A DNA stretch of 15,580 nucleotides from Rhodobacter sp. (GTDB taxonomy: Bacteria; Pseudomonadota; Alphaproteobacteria; Rhodobacterales; Rhodobacteraceae), in the NCBI GenBank assembly GCA_003536295.1, contig DPZQ01000090.1, positions 1 to 15,580 of the forward strand, given 5' to 3'. How positions within the stretch are numbered: position 1 is the stretch's first letter; every line of letters begins with the position of its first letter. The notes beneath the pieces are model-generated. The model did not search any database. It was not told the origin of the DNA and worked only from the letters and a program-made list of their open reading frames with translations. The position numbers were made by a program, and so were the translations under genes. Positions 1-8,133 of this stretch are shown piece after piece.

Positions 1-271
1 TACGTTTAACCGTATCGCCTTCTTTGATGGCGCGGTCATCACCGAAGATAACAACTCCAACGTTGTCAACTTCAAGGTTCAAGGCCATTCCGCGGACGCC
101 GCCAGGGAATTCAACCATTTCGCCGGCCTGCACATTATCAAGGCCATAAACGCGAGCGATACCGTCGCCCACAGACAGCACGCGGCCAACTTCGGCTACG
201 GCTGCATCTTTTCCAAAATTTTTAATCTGCTCTTTAAGGATCGCAGAGATCTCAGCAGCTTGGATACCCAT
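1..271 (-). CDS. atpA: F1 ATP synthase alpha subunit, N-terminal 90 codons (partial)
   Basis: This is the start of the non-catalytic, nucleotide-binding alpha subunit of the F1 part of ATP synthase; the rest lies beyond the left edge. Reading from the ATG at 271 the protein begins MGIQAAEISAILKEQIKNFG and continues through the N-terminal beta-barrel, with the family-typical segments GRVLSVGDGIARVYGL and GEMVEFPGGVRGMALNLE. The Walker A motif would come later and is outside the window. The ATG follows the atpH stop codon with no gap (TAAATG), so translation of the two is very probably coupled. The order atpH-atpA is the usual F1 operon order in Alphaproteobacteria, where the F0 genes commonly sit elsewhere; none is seen here. 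Confidence 0.96.
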   Translation of the reverse strand, partial: MGIQAAEISAILKEQIKNFGKDAAVAEVGRVLSVGDGIARVYGLDNVQAGEMVEFPGGVRGMALNLEVDNVGVVIFGDDRAIKEGDTVKR

Positions 272-832
272 TTATCCGACCTCTTTCATTTTATTCTGAA
301 GAGCCGCGAGCTTCGATTTGATTGAATTATCAATCATAGTCGAGCCGAGCTTGACAATAAGACCGCCGATGAGGGATTCATCGACAGCGGTTGATAGTTT
401 CACGTCTTTGCCAACGCTGGCTTTCAGCGTTGCCGAAAGTTTCTTTGCCTGCGCAGCAGTCAACTTAACGGCCGAGGTCACCTCAGCAGTCATTTCGCCA
501 TTTTCTGCGGCAATGCGCGCACGCACGTCTATAGTCAATTGCGGCAACACAAATAGACGTCGCTTTTGTGCCATTAAAGACAATGTATGTGCCGAGATGA
601 TGGACAGGCCCATAGCAGTCGCCAAAGCAGCCACGGCTTTGCCCTGATCGTCGCGGCTGACCAATGGCGATGCAATCATCAAAGACAGATCTTTACTGGC
701 TGCCAAAGCAGCATCGATTGCATCTATATCTGAAGTTAGCGCAGGAAGCGCTTTGCTTTCTTTTGCCAAATCAAACATTGCACCCGCATAACGCGACGCA
801 ACAGCGGCAGAGATCGAAGCTGGTTCTGACAC
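272..832 (-). CDS. atpH: F1F0 ATP synthase delta subunit (OSCP)
   Basis: The delta subunit (OSCP homologue) joins the top of F1 to the peripheral stalk. I chose the GTG at 832: it gives a 186-residue protein, the normal family length, starting (M)SEPASISAAVASRYAGAMF, and has AAAGGG five bases upstream. The same frame stays open about 108 codons further upstream, but that stretch (Cys/His-rich, low similarity to anything) does not look like AtpH. The helical N-terminal domain runs to about residue 110 (includes RYAGAMFDLAKE and ASPLVSRDDQGK); the C-terminal part ends with the conserved DESLIGGLIVKLGSTMIDNS segment and an amphipathic tail. First gene of the F1 operon here; atpA follows directly. 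The roughly 280-bp gap upstream probably holds the operon promoter; a weak candidate is TTGCGA (950-945) with TACATC (927-922), spacing 17. Confidence 0.95.
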   Translation of the reverse strand: MSEPASISAAVASRYAGAMFDLAKESKALPALTSDIDAIDAALAASKDLSLMIASPLVSRDDQGKAVAALATAMGLSIISAHTLSLMAQKRRLFVLPQLTIDVRARIAAENGEMTAEVTSAVKLTAAQAKKLSATLKASVGKDVKLSTAVDESLIGGLIVKLGSTMIDNSIKSKLAALQNKMKEVG

Positions 833-966
833 GTCAACCCTTTCGATGGTTTGGCCTGAAAAACATTTTTCATACCCGATTTGTTCCAGATGCACCACGC
901 ACCAGACGTAACTTAGCGCGCGATGTAGCAGAGGCTTTGCCACCTCGCAACCTTGAAGATGCCCAT

Positions 967-1042
967 AACAAAAAATCGACGGTTGATTCGAAGAATTTTC
1001 TGATTTTTTGTCTGAAACCCGCGCAATCTGCGACTTTTTGTC
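967..1042. repeat. Three copies of GAYTTTTTGTY upstream of the atp operon
   Basis: The 11-mer GA(T/C)TTTTTGT(T/C) occurs at 1002-1012 and 1032-1042 on the plus strand, exactly 30 bp apart, and at 977-967 on the minus strand. The inverted pair 968-977/1002-1011 forms a perfect 10-bp dyad with a 24-bp centre. All lie 135-210 bp upstream of the atpH start, in the gap between the methyltransferase stop and atpH. This could be a protein-binding array or chance similarity of T-tracts in an AT-rich gap; no known regulator motif was recognised. Confidence 0.4.
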
Positions 1043-1112
1043 CCGCCCAAAGGTCCTCATTCCGGTCTTTGTAAGAGCCAAGGTCGCCTTTTGGAGAATC
1101 AATACTTTCTGA

Positions 1113-1880
1113 TCAATCGCGCGATTTAAGTGCAGGCACAGGAGCTTTGGCTCCAACCCCTTCTAATATCCGTAAAGGCCGCCGTATGCGCTCACCCAAG
1201 CCCCCATTTTTCGGTGCATGGACTTGTTTTGAGGCCTCAATCATCAAGACCCCGCCCGCGAACCAAGGGGCAAAGCGGCGTGCTGTCAGCTCCAGCGCAC
1301 CCGAAAGACCCAACCAAAAGCGTTTTTCCGAAGGTGGCGAAAAAAGGGCCGAGGCGTGGCGCTCGGGGGTAAATCCATGATCGCGAAGCAAGCTGTCGAT
1401 TTGTGACGCGGAATAGGGGCGGCCAAAGCCAAAGGGAGTGCCGTCGCCCCGTGACCATATCCCTGAGCGATTGGGGACGATAAATATTACACGCCCCCCA
1501 GGCCCCAAAACGCGGGCGCATTCTTCTAATATCTCGGACGGGGTGTCTGATGTCTCAAGCCCATGCATCACCACCAAACGATCCACCAAGCCGGTTGAAA
1601 TGGGCCATTTACGCTCATCGCACAGAACCGACACATTAGGCTCACCCGCGGGCCAAGGCATGACCCCCTGGGGCCCAGGCATCAGGCCAATCACGCGCCG
1701 TGCAGACGTCAGATATGGGCGCAGAAGTGGTACAGCAAAGCCGAAGCCAACCACTGTTTGTCCTTGAAGCGCCGCGACAGGCCAAAGGCCCGTCAAGCGA
1801 TCTCGCACAGCACGCTGCGCCACTCGCCCCAATTGCGTGCGGTAATAAAAGTTCCTTAGATCTAAAACATCAAGATGCAT
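1113..1880 (-). CDS. class I SAM-dependent methyltransferase
   Basis: A 255-residue protein with the Methyltransf_11-like Rossmann fold, substrate unknown. The SAM-binding motif I is the modified glycine loop VVGFGFAVP (residues 43-51), preceded by a helical N-terminus (MHLDVLDLRNFYYRTQLGR). The segment VDRLVVMHGLE (99-109) fits the motif II strand and EECARVLGPGGRVIFIVPNR (119-138) is the typical post-II/motif III strand seen in this fold. The C-terminal part is basic and rich in Pro/Gly after residue 215, probably disordered. The start at 1880 has GGGG five bases upstream. It is divergent from gloB, with 98 bp between start codons, an arrangement I recall as usual in Rhodobacterales. The TGA stop is followed by the atpH upstream gap; whether it reads through into atpH is not clear, as no terminator was seen between them. 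Confidence 0.85.
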   Translation of the reverse strand: MHLDVLDLRNFYYRTQLGRVAQRAVRDRLTGLWPVAALQGQTVVGFGFAVPLLRPYLTSARRVIGLMPGPQGVMPWPAGEPNVSVLCDERKWPISTGLVDRLVVMHGLETSDTPSEILEECARVLGPGGRVIFIVPNRSGIWSRGDGTPFGFGRPYSASQIDSLLRDHGFTPERHASALFSPPSEKRFWLGLSGALELTARRFAPWFAGGVLMIEASKQVHAPKNGGLGERIRRPLRILEGVGAKAPVPALKSRD

Positions 1881-1896
1881 TGCGACCCCAGAGGTT

Positions 1897-1927
1897 TTGC
1901 GACAAGATAGAGTTTATATCCTATAAC
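1897..1927 (+). promoter_or_regulatory. possible gloB promoter
   Basis: TTGCGA at 1897-1902 and TATAAC at 1922-1927 are separated by 19 bp, longer than ideal; an 18-bp reading uses TGCGAC. The -10 match is good and the site sits about 50 bp upstream of the chosen gloB start. The same AT-rich block (TTTATATCC) could also supply the -10 for the divergent methyltransferase gene. Confidence 0.3.
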
Positions 1928-1978
1928 TGGTCTGTCATGACCTTATATGCAACCCAAACTGTGCAAAGGCGTGCCCCA

Positions 1979-2758
1979 ATGTCGCTTAAACTTATGATTA
2001 TTCCCTGCCTGACCGATAATTTTGCCTATTTGGTTCATAACGATACCACGGGCGAAACGGCCCTAGTCGATGCGCCCGAAGCTTCGCCAATTTTAAACGT
2101 GCTGGCTGCGACAGGTTGGCAATTAAGTGACATTCTTTTAACCCACCACCACCCCGACCATATTGACGGGATGGCCGACATCTTAGCCGCCTTTTCTGGA
2201 AGTTCCAACATCCGCGTGGTTGGTTCAAAGGCCGACGCCCACCGTTTGCCCGCATTAGATCTGGCTCTTGAAATGGGCGAAGGATTTACCCTTTGTCAAG
2301 AAGCATGTCAGACGATGGATGTCTCTGGCCACACGGTTGGGCATATCGCCTTTTATCTGCCTAAAAGCCATTTGGCATTTACGGGTGACAGTCTTATGGC
2401 CATGGGCTGCGGGCGACTTTTTGAAGGCAGCTTTGATCAAATGTGGGCATCACTTTCGCGGCTAATGAGCTTGCCTGACGGAACGCGCATTCTTTCTGGA
2501 CATGACTATATGGCAGTGAATGAGCGCTTCGCCTTGAGTGTTGAGCCTAACAACACACAGGTTATCACACGCGCCGCAGCTCACCGCGCCCACGGGGCTC
2601 CCGACTTTAAAGCCCTGCATACAACCTTGGCACATGAACGCCTGACAAACCCATTTTTACGCGCCATAGAGCCAGAGATGAAGGCCGCCCTTGGCCTAAG
2701 TGGGCAGCCAGACGCGGCGGTTTTCGCCGAACTGCGCGAACGACGGAACAATTTTTAA
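1979..2758 (+). CDS. gloB: hydroxyacylglutathione hydrolase (glyoxalase II)
   Basis: Glyoxalase II hydrolyses S-D-lactoylglutathione to D-lactate and glutathione, the second step of methylglyoxal detoxification. The metallo-beta-lactamase metal ligands are all present: the T-HHHPDH motif at residues 55-61 (His56, His58, Asp60, His61), SGHTVGH (His118), FTGDS (Asp137) and SGHDY (His175). The C-terminal HAGH_C domain carries NPFLR (224-228) and ends in a basic tail. I chose the ATG at 1979 because the protein then begins MSLKLMIIPCLTDNFAYLV, the family start, at 259 residues (usual about 255), with AAAGG nine bases upstream. An in-frame ATG at 1937 would add 14 residues, and a longer extension overlapping the methyltransferase gene is unlikely. 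Cytoplasmic; divergent from the methyltransferase, and upstream of clpA by 160 bp. Confidence 0.95.
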   Translation: MSLKLMIIPCLTDNFAYLVHNDTTGETALVDAPEASPILNVLAATGWQLSDILLTHHHPDHIDGMADILAAFSGSSNIRVVGSKADAHRLPALDLALEMGEGFTLCQEACQTMDVSGHTVGHIAFYLPKSHLAFTGDSLMAMGCGRLFEGSFDQMWASLSRLMSLPDGTRILSGHDYMAVNERFALSVEPNNTQVITRAAAHRAHGAPDFKALHTTLAHERLTNPFLRAIEPEMKAALGLSGQPDAAVFAELRERRNNF

Positions 2759-2761
2759 CCC

Positions 2762-2789
2762 AAACTGGCTGGCAATTCAGTTTTCTTTG
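2762..2789 (+). terminator. weak rho-independent terminator after gloB
   Basis: AAACTG (2762-2767) can pair with CAGTTT (2778-2783) around a 10-nt loop, directly followed by TTCTTT. The stem is short and AT-rich, so this may only be a weak terminator. Confidence 0.4.
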
Positions 2790-2918
2790 ATTATTTTGGC
2801 AATTAATCCACTTTAGGGCTTGAACCAGACAAAATAAAACCAAAGTTTAATCTTATAAGTAAATTGTCCGTTAAGGGCTCATTAGCCTACCAAGATCTAA
2901 AAGAGCAGGAGTGTCAAA

Positions 2919-5237
2919 GTGCCGTCATTTTCGACCACGTTAGAACAAGCCATACATAACGCATTGTCACTAGCCAATGATCACAAACATGAACTGGCCA
3001 CACTTGAGCATCTCCTTTTAGCGCTGATCGACGAGCCAGAAGCGGCCAAAGTCATGCAGGCCTGCTCTGTCAACCTTGCAACGCTGCGGCGGACGTTGAC
3101 CAGCTTTATCAATGACGACCTGTCAACTTTAGTCACCGATGTAGAAGGATCAGAAGCCGTGCCCACGGCCGCTTTTCAGCGCGTCATCCAGCGTGCCGCA
3201 ATCCATGTACAATCATCAGGGCGCACCGAAGTTACGGGCGCGAATGTTTTGGTGGCTATTTTTGCTGAACGCGAAAGCAACGCAGCCTATTTCCTGCAAG
3301 AACAAGATATGACCCGATATGACGCGGTTAACTTCATCGCGCATGGAGTAGCAAAAGACCCAAGCTTCGGTGAGGAACGGGCTTTGAATGGGGCTGACGA
3401 AGATCTTGAAACCCCAAAGGCCGAAGCTGGCGCCGAAAAAGAATCCGCCTTGTCCAAATATTGCGTTGATCTGAATGTTAAAGCGCAAAAAGGTGATGTC
3501 GATCCGCTGATTGGCCGAGAAGCGGAGGTTGAGCGTTGCATCCAAGTGCTGTGCCGTCGGCGCAAAAACAATCCACTATTGGTTGGAGACCCAGGGGTTG
3601 GCAAAACCGCTATTGCCGAAGGCTTGGCTTTAAAAATCATTCACGGGCAAACCCCTGATATTTTGTCACAGGCGACCATCTACTCTTTGGATATGGGCGC
3701 GCTTTTAGCTGGTACCCGCTATAGGGGTGATTTTGAAGAGCGGCTAAAAGCCGTGGTTAAAGAAATGGAAGACCACCCAGACGCTATCTTATTCATTGAC
3801 GAAATTCATACCGTAATTGGTGCAGGAGCCACTTCGGGTGGGGCGATGGATGCATCAAACTTGCTAAAACCCGCGCTTTCGGGTGGCAAATTACGCTGCA
3901 TGGGCTCAACAACCTATAAAGAATTCCGTCAACATTTCGAGAAAGATCGAGCTTTAGCGCGGCGATTTCAAAAGATAGATGTGAACGAACCCTCGATCCC
4001 AGATTCCATAAAGATTTTGATGGGGCTTAAACCCCATTTCGAAAGCCATCATGATCTGCGCTATACCGCCGACGCTATTAAAGCCGCGGTCGAACTTGCC
4101 GCGCGTTATATTAATGACAGAAAATTGCCCGACAGCGCAATTGATGTAATCGATGAAGCAGGGGCCGCTCAGCATTTGCTGAGCGATTCAAAGCGCCGCA
4201 AGACCATCGGCATAAAAGAGATTGAGACCGTAGTTTCAAAAATTGCCCGCATTCCTGCTAAGAGCGTCTCAAAAAATGATGCAGAAGTTCTGCGAGATCT
4301 CGAAAAAACTTTAAAACGGGCGGTGTTTGGCCAAGACAAGGCGATTGTCGCACTTTCTTCTGCTATCAAACTGGCGCGCGCAGGCCTGCGTGAACCCGAA
4401 AAGCCCATTGGTAACTATCTGTTCGCAGGCCCCACAGGTGTCGGAAAAACCGAAGTTGCAAAGCAGCTAGCCTCAATCTTAAGTGTTGAGCTTTTACGCT
4501 TTGATATGTCGGAATATATGGAAAAACATGCCGTATCGCGCTTGATAGGTGCCCCTCCTGGATACGTGGGTTTTGACCAAGGTGGAATGTTGACTGACGG
4601 TGTTGATCAGCATCCGCACTGCGTTTTGCTGCTAGACGAAATGGAAAAGGCACACCCCGACGTCTATAATATATTACTTCAAGTGATGGATCATGGCAAA
4701 TTAACCGACCACAACGGCCGTAGTGTTGATTTTCGCAATGTGATCTTGATTATGACCTCCAATGCGGGCGCTTCTGAAATGTCGAAATCCGCGATAGGCT
4801 TTAACCGCGACAAGCGCACGGGGGAAGATACCGCCGCAATTGAGCGCACTTTTACTCCTGAATTCCGCAACCGTTTAGATGCGGTCATCTCGTTTGATAC
4901 GTTAAGTAAAGACGTAATTTTGAACGTTGTTCAAAAGTTCATTTTGCAGCTTGAAGCACAGTTGATCGACCGTAATGTTCATGTTGAGCTTTCTGAAGAA
5001 GCCGCCGCGTGGTTGGCAGATAAGGGCTATGACGACAAGATGGGCGCGCGCCCTTTGGGTCGCGTGATCCAAGAGTATATCAAAAAGCCACTAGCCGAAG
5101 AGTTGCTATTCGGCAAATTGGTCAAAGGCGGCGTAGTGCGCATTTTGGTCAAAGATGGTGAAATTGATCTCGTGATTGAAGAGCCCGAAAAGCCCCGTAT
5201 CGCAGGTGTAAAACCACCGCTTTTGACCGCTGGCTAA
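2919..5237 (+). CDS. clpA: ATP-dependent Clp protease ATP-binding subunit ClpA
   Basis: ClpA is the hexameric AAA+ unfoldase that feeds substrates, including N-degron proteins brought by ClpS, into ClpP. The 772-residue protein has two Clp_N repeats (about 1-145), a charged linker, AAA domain 1 with Walker A GDPGVGKT (223-230) and Walker B ILFIDEIH (290-297), and AAA domain 2 with Walker A GPTGVGKT (504-511), Walker B VLLLDEME (569-576) and the C-terminal D2-small domain. There is no ClpB middle coiled coil. The IGF tripeptide (626-628) is the ClpP-docking loop. The start is GTG at 2919, supported by AGGAG seven bases upstream; it gives the expected N-terminus MPSFSTTLEQAI. The gene ends with tandem TAA TAA. 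No clpS lies in the 160 bp upstream or elsewhere in the window, so clpS must be at another locus. CTTGAA at 2819-2824 resembles a heat-shock -35, but I see no matching -10. Confidence 0.97.
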   Translation: MPSFSTTLEQAIHNALSLANDHKHELATLEHLLLALIDEPEAAKVMQACSVNLATLRRTLTSFINDDLSTLVTDVEGSEAVPTAAFQRVIQRAAIHVQSSGRTEVTGANVLVAIFAERESNAAYFLQEQDMTRYDAVNFIAHGVAKDPSFGEERALNGADEDLETPKAEAGAEKESALSKYCVDLNVKAQKGDVDPLIGREAEVERCIQVLCRRRKNNPLLVGDPGVGKTAIAEGLALKIIHGQTPDILSQATIYSLDMGALLAGTRYRGDFEERLKAVVKEMEDHPDAILFIDEIHTVIGAGATSGGAMDASNLLKPALSGGKLRCMGSTTYKEFRQHFEKDRALARRFQKIDVNEPSIPDSIKILMGLKPHFESHHDLRYTADAIKAAVELAARYINDRKLPDSAIDVIDEAGAAQHLLSDSKRRKTIGIKEIETVVSKIARIPAKSVSKNDAEVLRDLEKTLKRAVFGQDKAIVALSSAIKLARAGLREPEKPIGNYLFAGPTGVGKTEVAKQLASILSVELLRFDMSEYMEKHAVSRLIGAPPGYVGFDQGGMLTDGVDQHPHCVLLLDEMEKAHPDVYNILLQVMDHGKLTDHNGRSVDFRNVILIMTSNAGASEMSKSAIGFNRDKRTGEDTAAIERTFTPEFRNRLDAVISFDTLSKDVILNVVQKFILQLEAQLIDRNVHVELSEEAAAWLADKGYDDKMGARPLGRVIQEYIKKPLAEELLFGKLVKGGVVRILVKDGEIDLVIEEPEKPRIAGVKPPLLTAG

Positions 5238-5238
5238 T

Positions 5239-5267
5239 AAAAGTCCCCCGCAAGGAGGATTTCGGTT
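5239..5267 (+). terminator. terminator-like hairpin between convergent clpA and OmpA-like gene
   Basis: TCC-C-CC (5244-5249) pairs with GG-A-GGA (5254-5259) around a GCAA loop with one mismatch; flanking AAA before and TTT after extend the stem, followed by a T-rich run (TTTCGGTTT). It sits two bases after the clpA stop and before the stop of the convergent gene, so it may serve clpA. Confidence 0.4.
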
Positions 5268-5282
5268 TCCAATACTAACGCA

Positions 5283-6902
5283 TTAGCGCTCGGTGAGTTT
5301 AAGCTCTATACGGCGATTTTGGGCACGCGCCTCGTCGCTATCGCCAAGCGCGACGGGGCGATATTCCCCAAAGCCCGTGGCTGCCATATGGTCAGGGGGA
5401 AAGCCTAGATCATCTTGCATAAAACGCACAACGGACAGTGCGCGTGCCTGGCTTAATTCCCAATTATCTTTAAAACTCACGCGATTTGAGAGGGGCACGT
5501 TGTCTGTGTGGCCGTCAACACGAATGATCCAGTCAACATCTAGCGGAATTTGACCAGCAATCTCGTTCAAAATTGCCACAACACCTGCTATTTGATTTTT
5601 TCCCTCTGCCGCAAGATCCGCAGCACCCTGCTCAAACAAAACTTCTGACGAAAAGATGAACCTATCACCCACCACACGCACACCGTCACGTCCCTCAAGT
5701 AATTGACTCAATTGTCCAAAAAATTCCGACCGATATTTGGCAAGGCTTTTTGTCTCGGCCTCGAGGCGTTTACGTTCGGCGCTTTCCAATTCGGCACGGC
5801 GCTTTTGATCTGCAGCCACCTGAGCGAGGGCTGAATTTAGCTTGCTACCCAAAGCATCAAGCTGCACCCCTGCCAATTCGTCTTTCACCGCGGCCGCGTC
5901 TAACAGATTTTGTAACGAAGCCATCTGCCCACGTAAACTTACAACCTGTTGATTTAAAAGCGCTACTTCGCGCTGAGCGCCAAAGGATTTATTTTGCTCT
6001 TGGGAAAGCGCCTCTTGTGCTACGGCTAGAAGATTAGGCAAATTAGAGCTTGCATCTTGGGCCATCTTTGTTTGAGCCGCAGCCAACAAAGTTAGGGTTT
6101 CCTCCGCTTTTCGGCGCTGTTCTTCTAAATCCAACGTCAGCGCGGTCAATTCTGCATCGGAGTTTTTCAACTTATCTCGTAAAGCTTGCAAGGCCGCCTG
6201 ATCAACCAGTCTGGCCATTTGCTCTTCACTTAGAACGGTGGTGGCCTCAGAGTAATCTTGCGACAGATTAATATTGCGGCGGCGCAAATCGGCGATCAAA
6301 AAGTCCAGTGCCTGGCGACGCGCGGCGGCCAAACGGGCTTGTTCTTCTTGCTGGTTGATCTCGTCACGCGCTTGGGCCAACGTAAGGGCCAGAGCCTCGG
6401 CGCGGGTAAATTCGCGTGATTTAGCGTCATCCAACGCCTCAATATCAGCTTTTAAGGCCAGGATCGCCCCTCGATCTTGGGCACGACTGGCCAAAAGCGT
6501 GGCTACCTGTTCTTCAAACGATGCAATGCGCATGCTTGCCTGAGTCAAATCATCTTCACTGACCGCCAAAGTGGCCGACAGTGAGGCGATAATAAACGCC
6601 TTTTCTGCTCCATCGGACTGGGCGGCGGTCAGATCATTAGACAGTTGGCTAACCCTGCCCTCAAGATCAGCAGCGCGCACCCGCTCCATCCCCAAAGCGT
6701 CAGCCAAACTGGCAATCTCAAGCGTAAGTTGATTAAGTTCACCGTCTTGGCTGGTAATTTTTTCACGCAAAACGGCCTGAACTACAGTAAAAATAGTCAA
6801 AAGAAACATCACCACCAAAAGCATGGTGGTCATGGCATCCACAAAACCCGGCCAGATCGTATCAGCCGTCGATCGTCTATTACCACGTCCTGACAAGGCC
6901 AT
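5283..6902 (-). CDS. MotB/OmpA-like peptidoglycan-binding protein with long coiled coil
   Basis: A 539-residue inner-membrane protein that probably forms the stator rod/anchor of a proton-driven complex with the ExbB-like protein encoded just upstream. The N-terminus is cytoplasmic, then one membrane helix (about 24-45, MTTMLLVVMFLLTIFTVV) is preceded by WPGFVDA; Asp22 sits where MotB carries its proton-accepting Asp. Residues about 48-395 are Ala/Leu/Glu/Gln-rich with no proline from 19 to 288, strongly suggesting coiled coil. Residues about 400-539 are an OmpA-like domain with DGHTD (463-467), NWELSQARA (480-488) and NRRIEL (529-534), the pattern that binds diaminopimelate in peptidoglycan. 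The start ATG at 6902 is only 2 nt after the TAG stop of the partner gene, so the two are one operon. MotB itself is ruled out by the long coil and absence of flagellar neighbours. Its precise role is unknown to me. Confidence 0.85.
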   Translation of the reverse strand: MALSGRGNRRSTADTIWPGFVDAMTTMLLVVMFLLTIFTVVQAVLREKITSQDGELNQLTLEIASLADALGMERVRAADLEGRVSQLSNDLTAAQSDGAEKAFIIASLSATLAVSEDDLTQASMRIASFEEQVATLLASRAQDRGAILALKADIEALDDAKSREFTRAEALALTLAQARDEINQQEEQARLAAARRQALDFLIADLRRRNINLSQDYSEATTVLSEEQMARLVDQAALQALRDKLKNSDAELTALTLDLEEQRRKAEETLTLLAAAQTKMAQDASSNLPNLLAVAQEALSQEQNKSFGAQREVALLNQQVVSLRGQMASLQNLLDAAAVKDELAGVQLDALGSKLNSALAQVAADQKRRAELESAERKRLEAETKSLAKYRSEFFGQLSQLLEGRDGVRVVGDRFIFSSEVLFEQGAADLAAEGKNQIAGVVAILNEIAGQIPLDVDWIIRVDGHTDNVPLSNRVSFKDNWELSQARALSVVRFMQDDLGFPPDHMAATGFGEYRPVALGDSDEARAQNRRIELKLTER

Positions 6903-6904
6903 GG

Positions 6905-8068
6905 CTAGCCCTTCTTAGAAGAATCGGGGTTGAGAGCGGCAACCGTTTCGGTCAATTTAGCAATATCTGCGCGCATAGCTACCACAGTTTCTTCGCGCCC
7001 TGCCGCCAATTCTTCCAAAATCCGCAACAGTTGGACATCGATCGAGCGCAAACGCATACGGCTTTCTGCGTCAGACTGCCCCCCCTCTTGCATGGTGCGG
7101 CTGCGCAACCCTTCAGATTTAGCCAAATGCGCGTAAAGCTGTTCTTGCCCTCGCGCGATTTCGCCCAATATCTGTAACTGCTCGCGCTCGCCTTCGGCCG
7201 ACGCTGAGGCTCGATCGGTGTCCCGTTCAAGCCGGCGTTGAAAATCTACAACCAATGTGGCAATGGCGTTGTTTTGATCGATGATTTTTTCATAAACCGC
7301 CATCAAAACCGCATCCGAAGACCCATGCTCACTATCGCCACCGCCAAAATTTAAACTGGTAAATGACGAGAGCCACTCTTCCAACTCGCGGTAAAAACGG
7401 TTTTGCCCGTGGCCTGCGAACAGATCCAAAAGTCCAATCACCAGTGACCCCGCCAACCCCAGCAGCGACGAAGAAAAAGCCGTCCCCATACCGCCCAATT
7501 GGTTTTCCAGCCCTGACATCAGGCTTGAAAACATTTCAATGCCAGTTTGTCCCTCTTGTGGGGCGAGAGCGCGGATAGTATCAACCACGGCAGGCACGGT
7601 AGTGGCCAACCCAAAGAATGTGCCCAAAAGACCAAGAAAAATCAACAAATTTGCCAGGTAACGGGTGACATCGCGTTGCTCATCCAGCCGCGTGGAAGCT
7701 GAATCTAGGATTGACCGTGCGGAGCTTGAAGAAATTTGTAACCTGACCCCGCGCCCACCCAAAAGCGCCGCCAAAGGGGCCAAAAGAGACGGGACCTTAC
7801 TAAATTCATGGCCAGGTCGACGTTGCACGAAGTCTTCGATCCAAACGACCGACAAGACCAGCTGCACCATTTGCCACACGCATGTGATCACTCCCAAAAA
7901 GAAAAAAGCGACAATTAGCCCATTTAAATAGGGGCTTGATAAAAACACACCTTCCAAAATTGGGAACGCAAACCACATTCCCGTTGCGACCAAAAATGTC
8001 ACAATCAGCATCAACACAATTTGGCGAATGGGCTGGGTAAAAAAAGGTTGATCGGGGCTGCTGTGCAT
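6905..8068 (-). CDS. MotA/TolQ/ExbB-family proton channel protein
   Basis: A 387-residue inner-membrane protein, probably the ring-forming channel subunit partnered with the downstream OmpA-like protein. Membrane segments: about 16-37 (IVLMLIVTFLVATGMWF), 50-77 (NGLIVAFFFLGVITCVW), 137-158 (LANLLIFLGLLGTFFGLATTV) and 195-218 (GTAFSSSLLGLAGSLVIGLL). The last two with the intervening segment MFSSLMSGLENQLGGMGTAF form the MotA_ExbB domain; GLLGTFFGL and MGTAFSSSLLGL are the conserved channel-helix signatures. After residue about 260 comes a charged helical C-terminal tail of about 125 residues, longer than in ExbB/TolQ, likely cytoplasmic. I chose the ATG at 8068 (MHSSPDQPF...); the frame stays open to a GTG at 8116, but that extension lacks a ribosome site. 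ChaC ends 65 bp upstream on the same strand. Confidence 0.85.
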   Translation of the reverse strand: MHSSPDQPFFTQPIRQIVLMLIVTFLVATGMWFAFPILEGVFLSSPYLNGLIVAFFFLGVITCVWQMVQLVLSVVWIEDFVQRRPGHEFSKVPSLLAPLAALLGGRGVRLQISSSSARSILDSASTRLDEQRDVTRYLANLLIFLGLLGTFFGLATTVPAVVDTIRALAPQEGQTGIEMFSSLMSGLENQLGGMGTAFSSSLLGLAGSLVIGLLDLFAGHGQNRFYRELEEWLSSFTSLNFGGGDSEHGSSDAVLMAVYEKIIDQNNAIATLVVDFQRRLERDTDRASASAEGEREQLQILGEIARGQEQLYAHLAKSEGLRSRTMQEGGQSDAESRMRLRSIDVQLLRILEELAAGREETVVAMRADIAKLTETVAALNPDSSKKG

Positions 8069-8133
8069 ATGTCTCACTAATTCAAATATTAAACACACTC
8101 TAAACAGCAAAAGCACTTATTCCAAGCCATTTG

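Noticed and set aside
664..1074. 136-codon plus-strand frame opposite atpH and its upstream gap
   Set aside because: It is mostly the reverse of atpH, with composition unlike a real protein and no ribosome site.
833..1156. In-frame N-terminal extension of atpH by about 108 codons
   Set aside because: The extension overlaps the methyltransferase 3' end, has atypical composition, and the GTG at 832 gives the normal 186-residue AtpH with a ribosome site.
1700..1978. In-frame upstream extension of gloB
   Set aside because: It runs antisense through the methyltransferase gene, and the family N-terminus begins at 1979.
5283..8068. Zorya anti-phage system (ZorA/ZorB)
   Set aside because: The channel and OmpA-like pair is similar in outline, but in Zorya the long coil is on the channel protein and effector genes such as zorC/zorD or zorE follow; here the long coil is on the OmpA-like protein and the neighbours are clpA and chaC.
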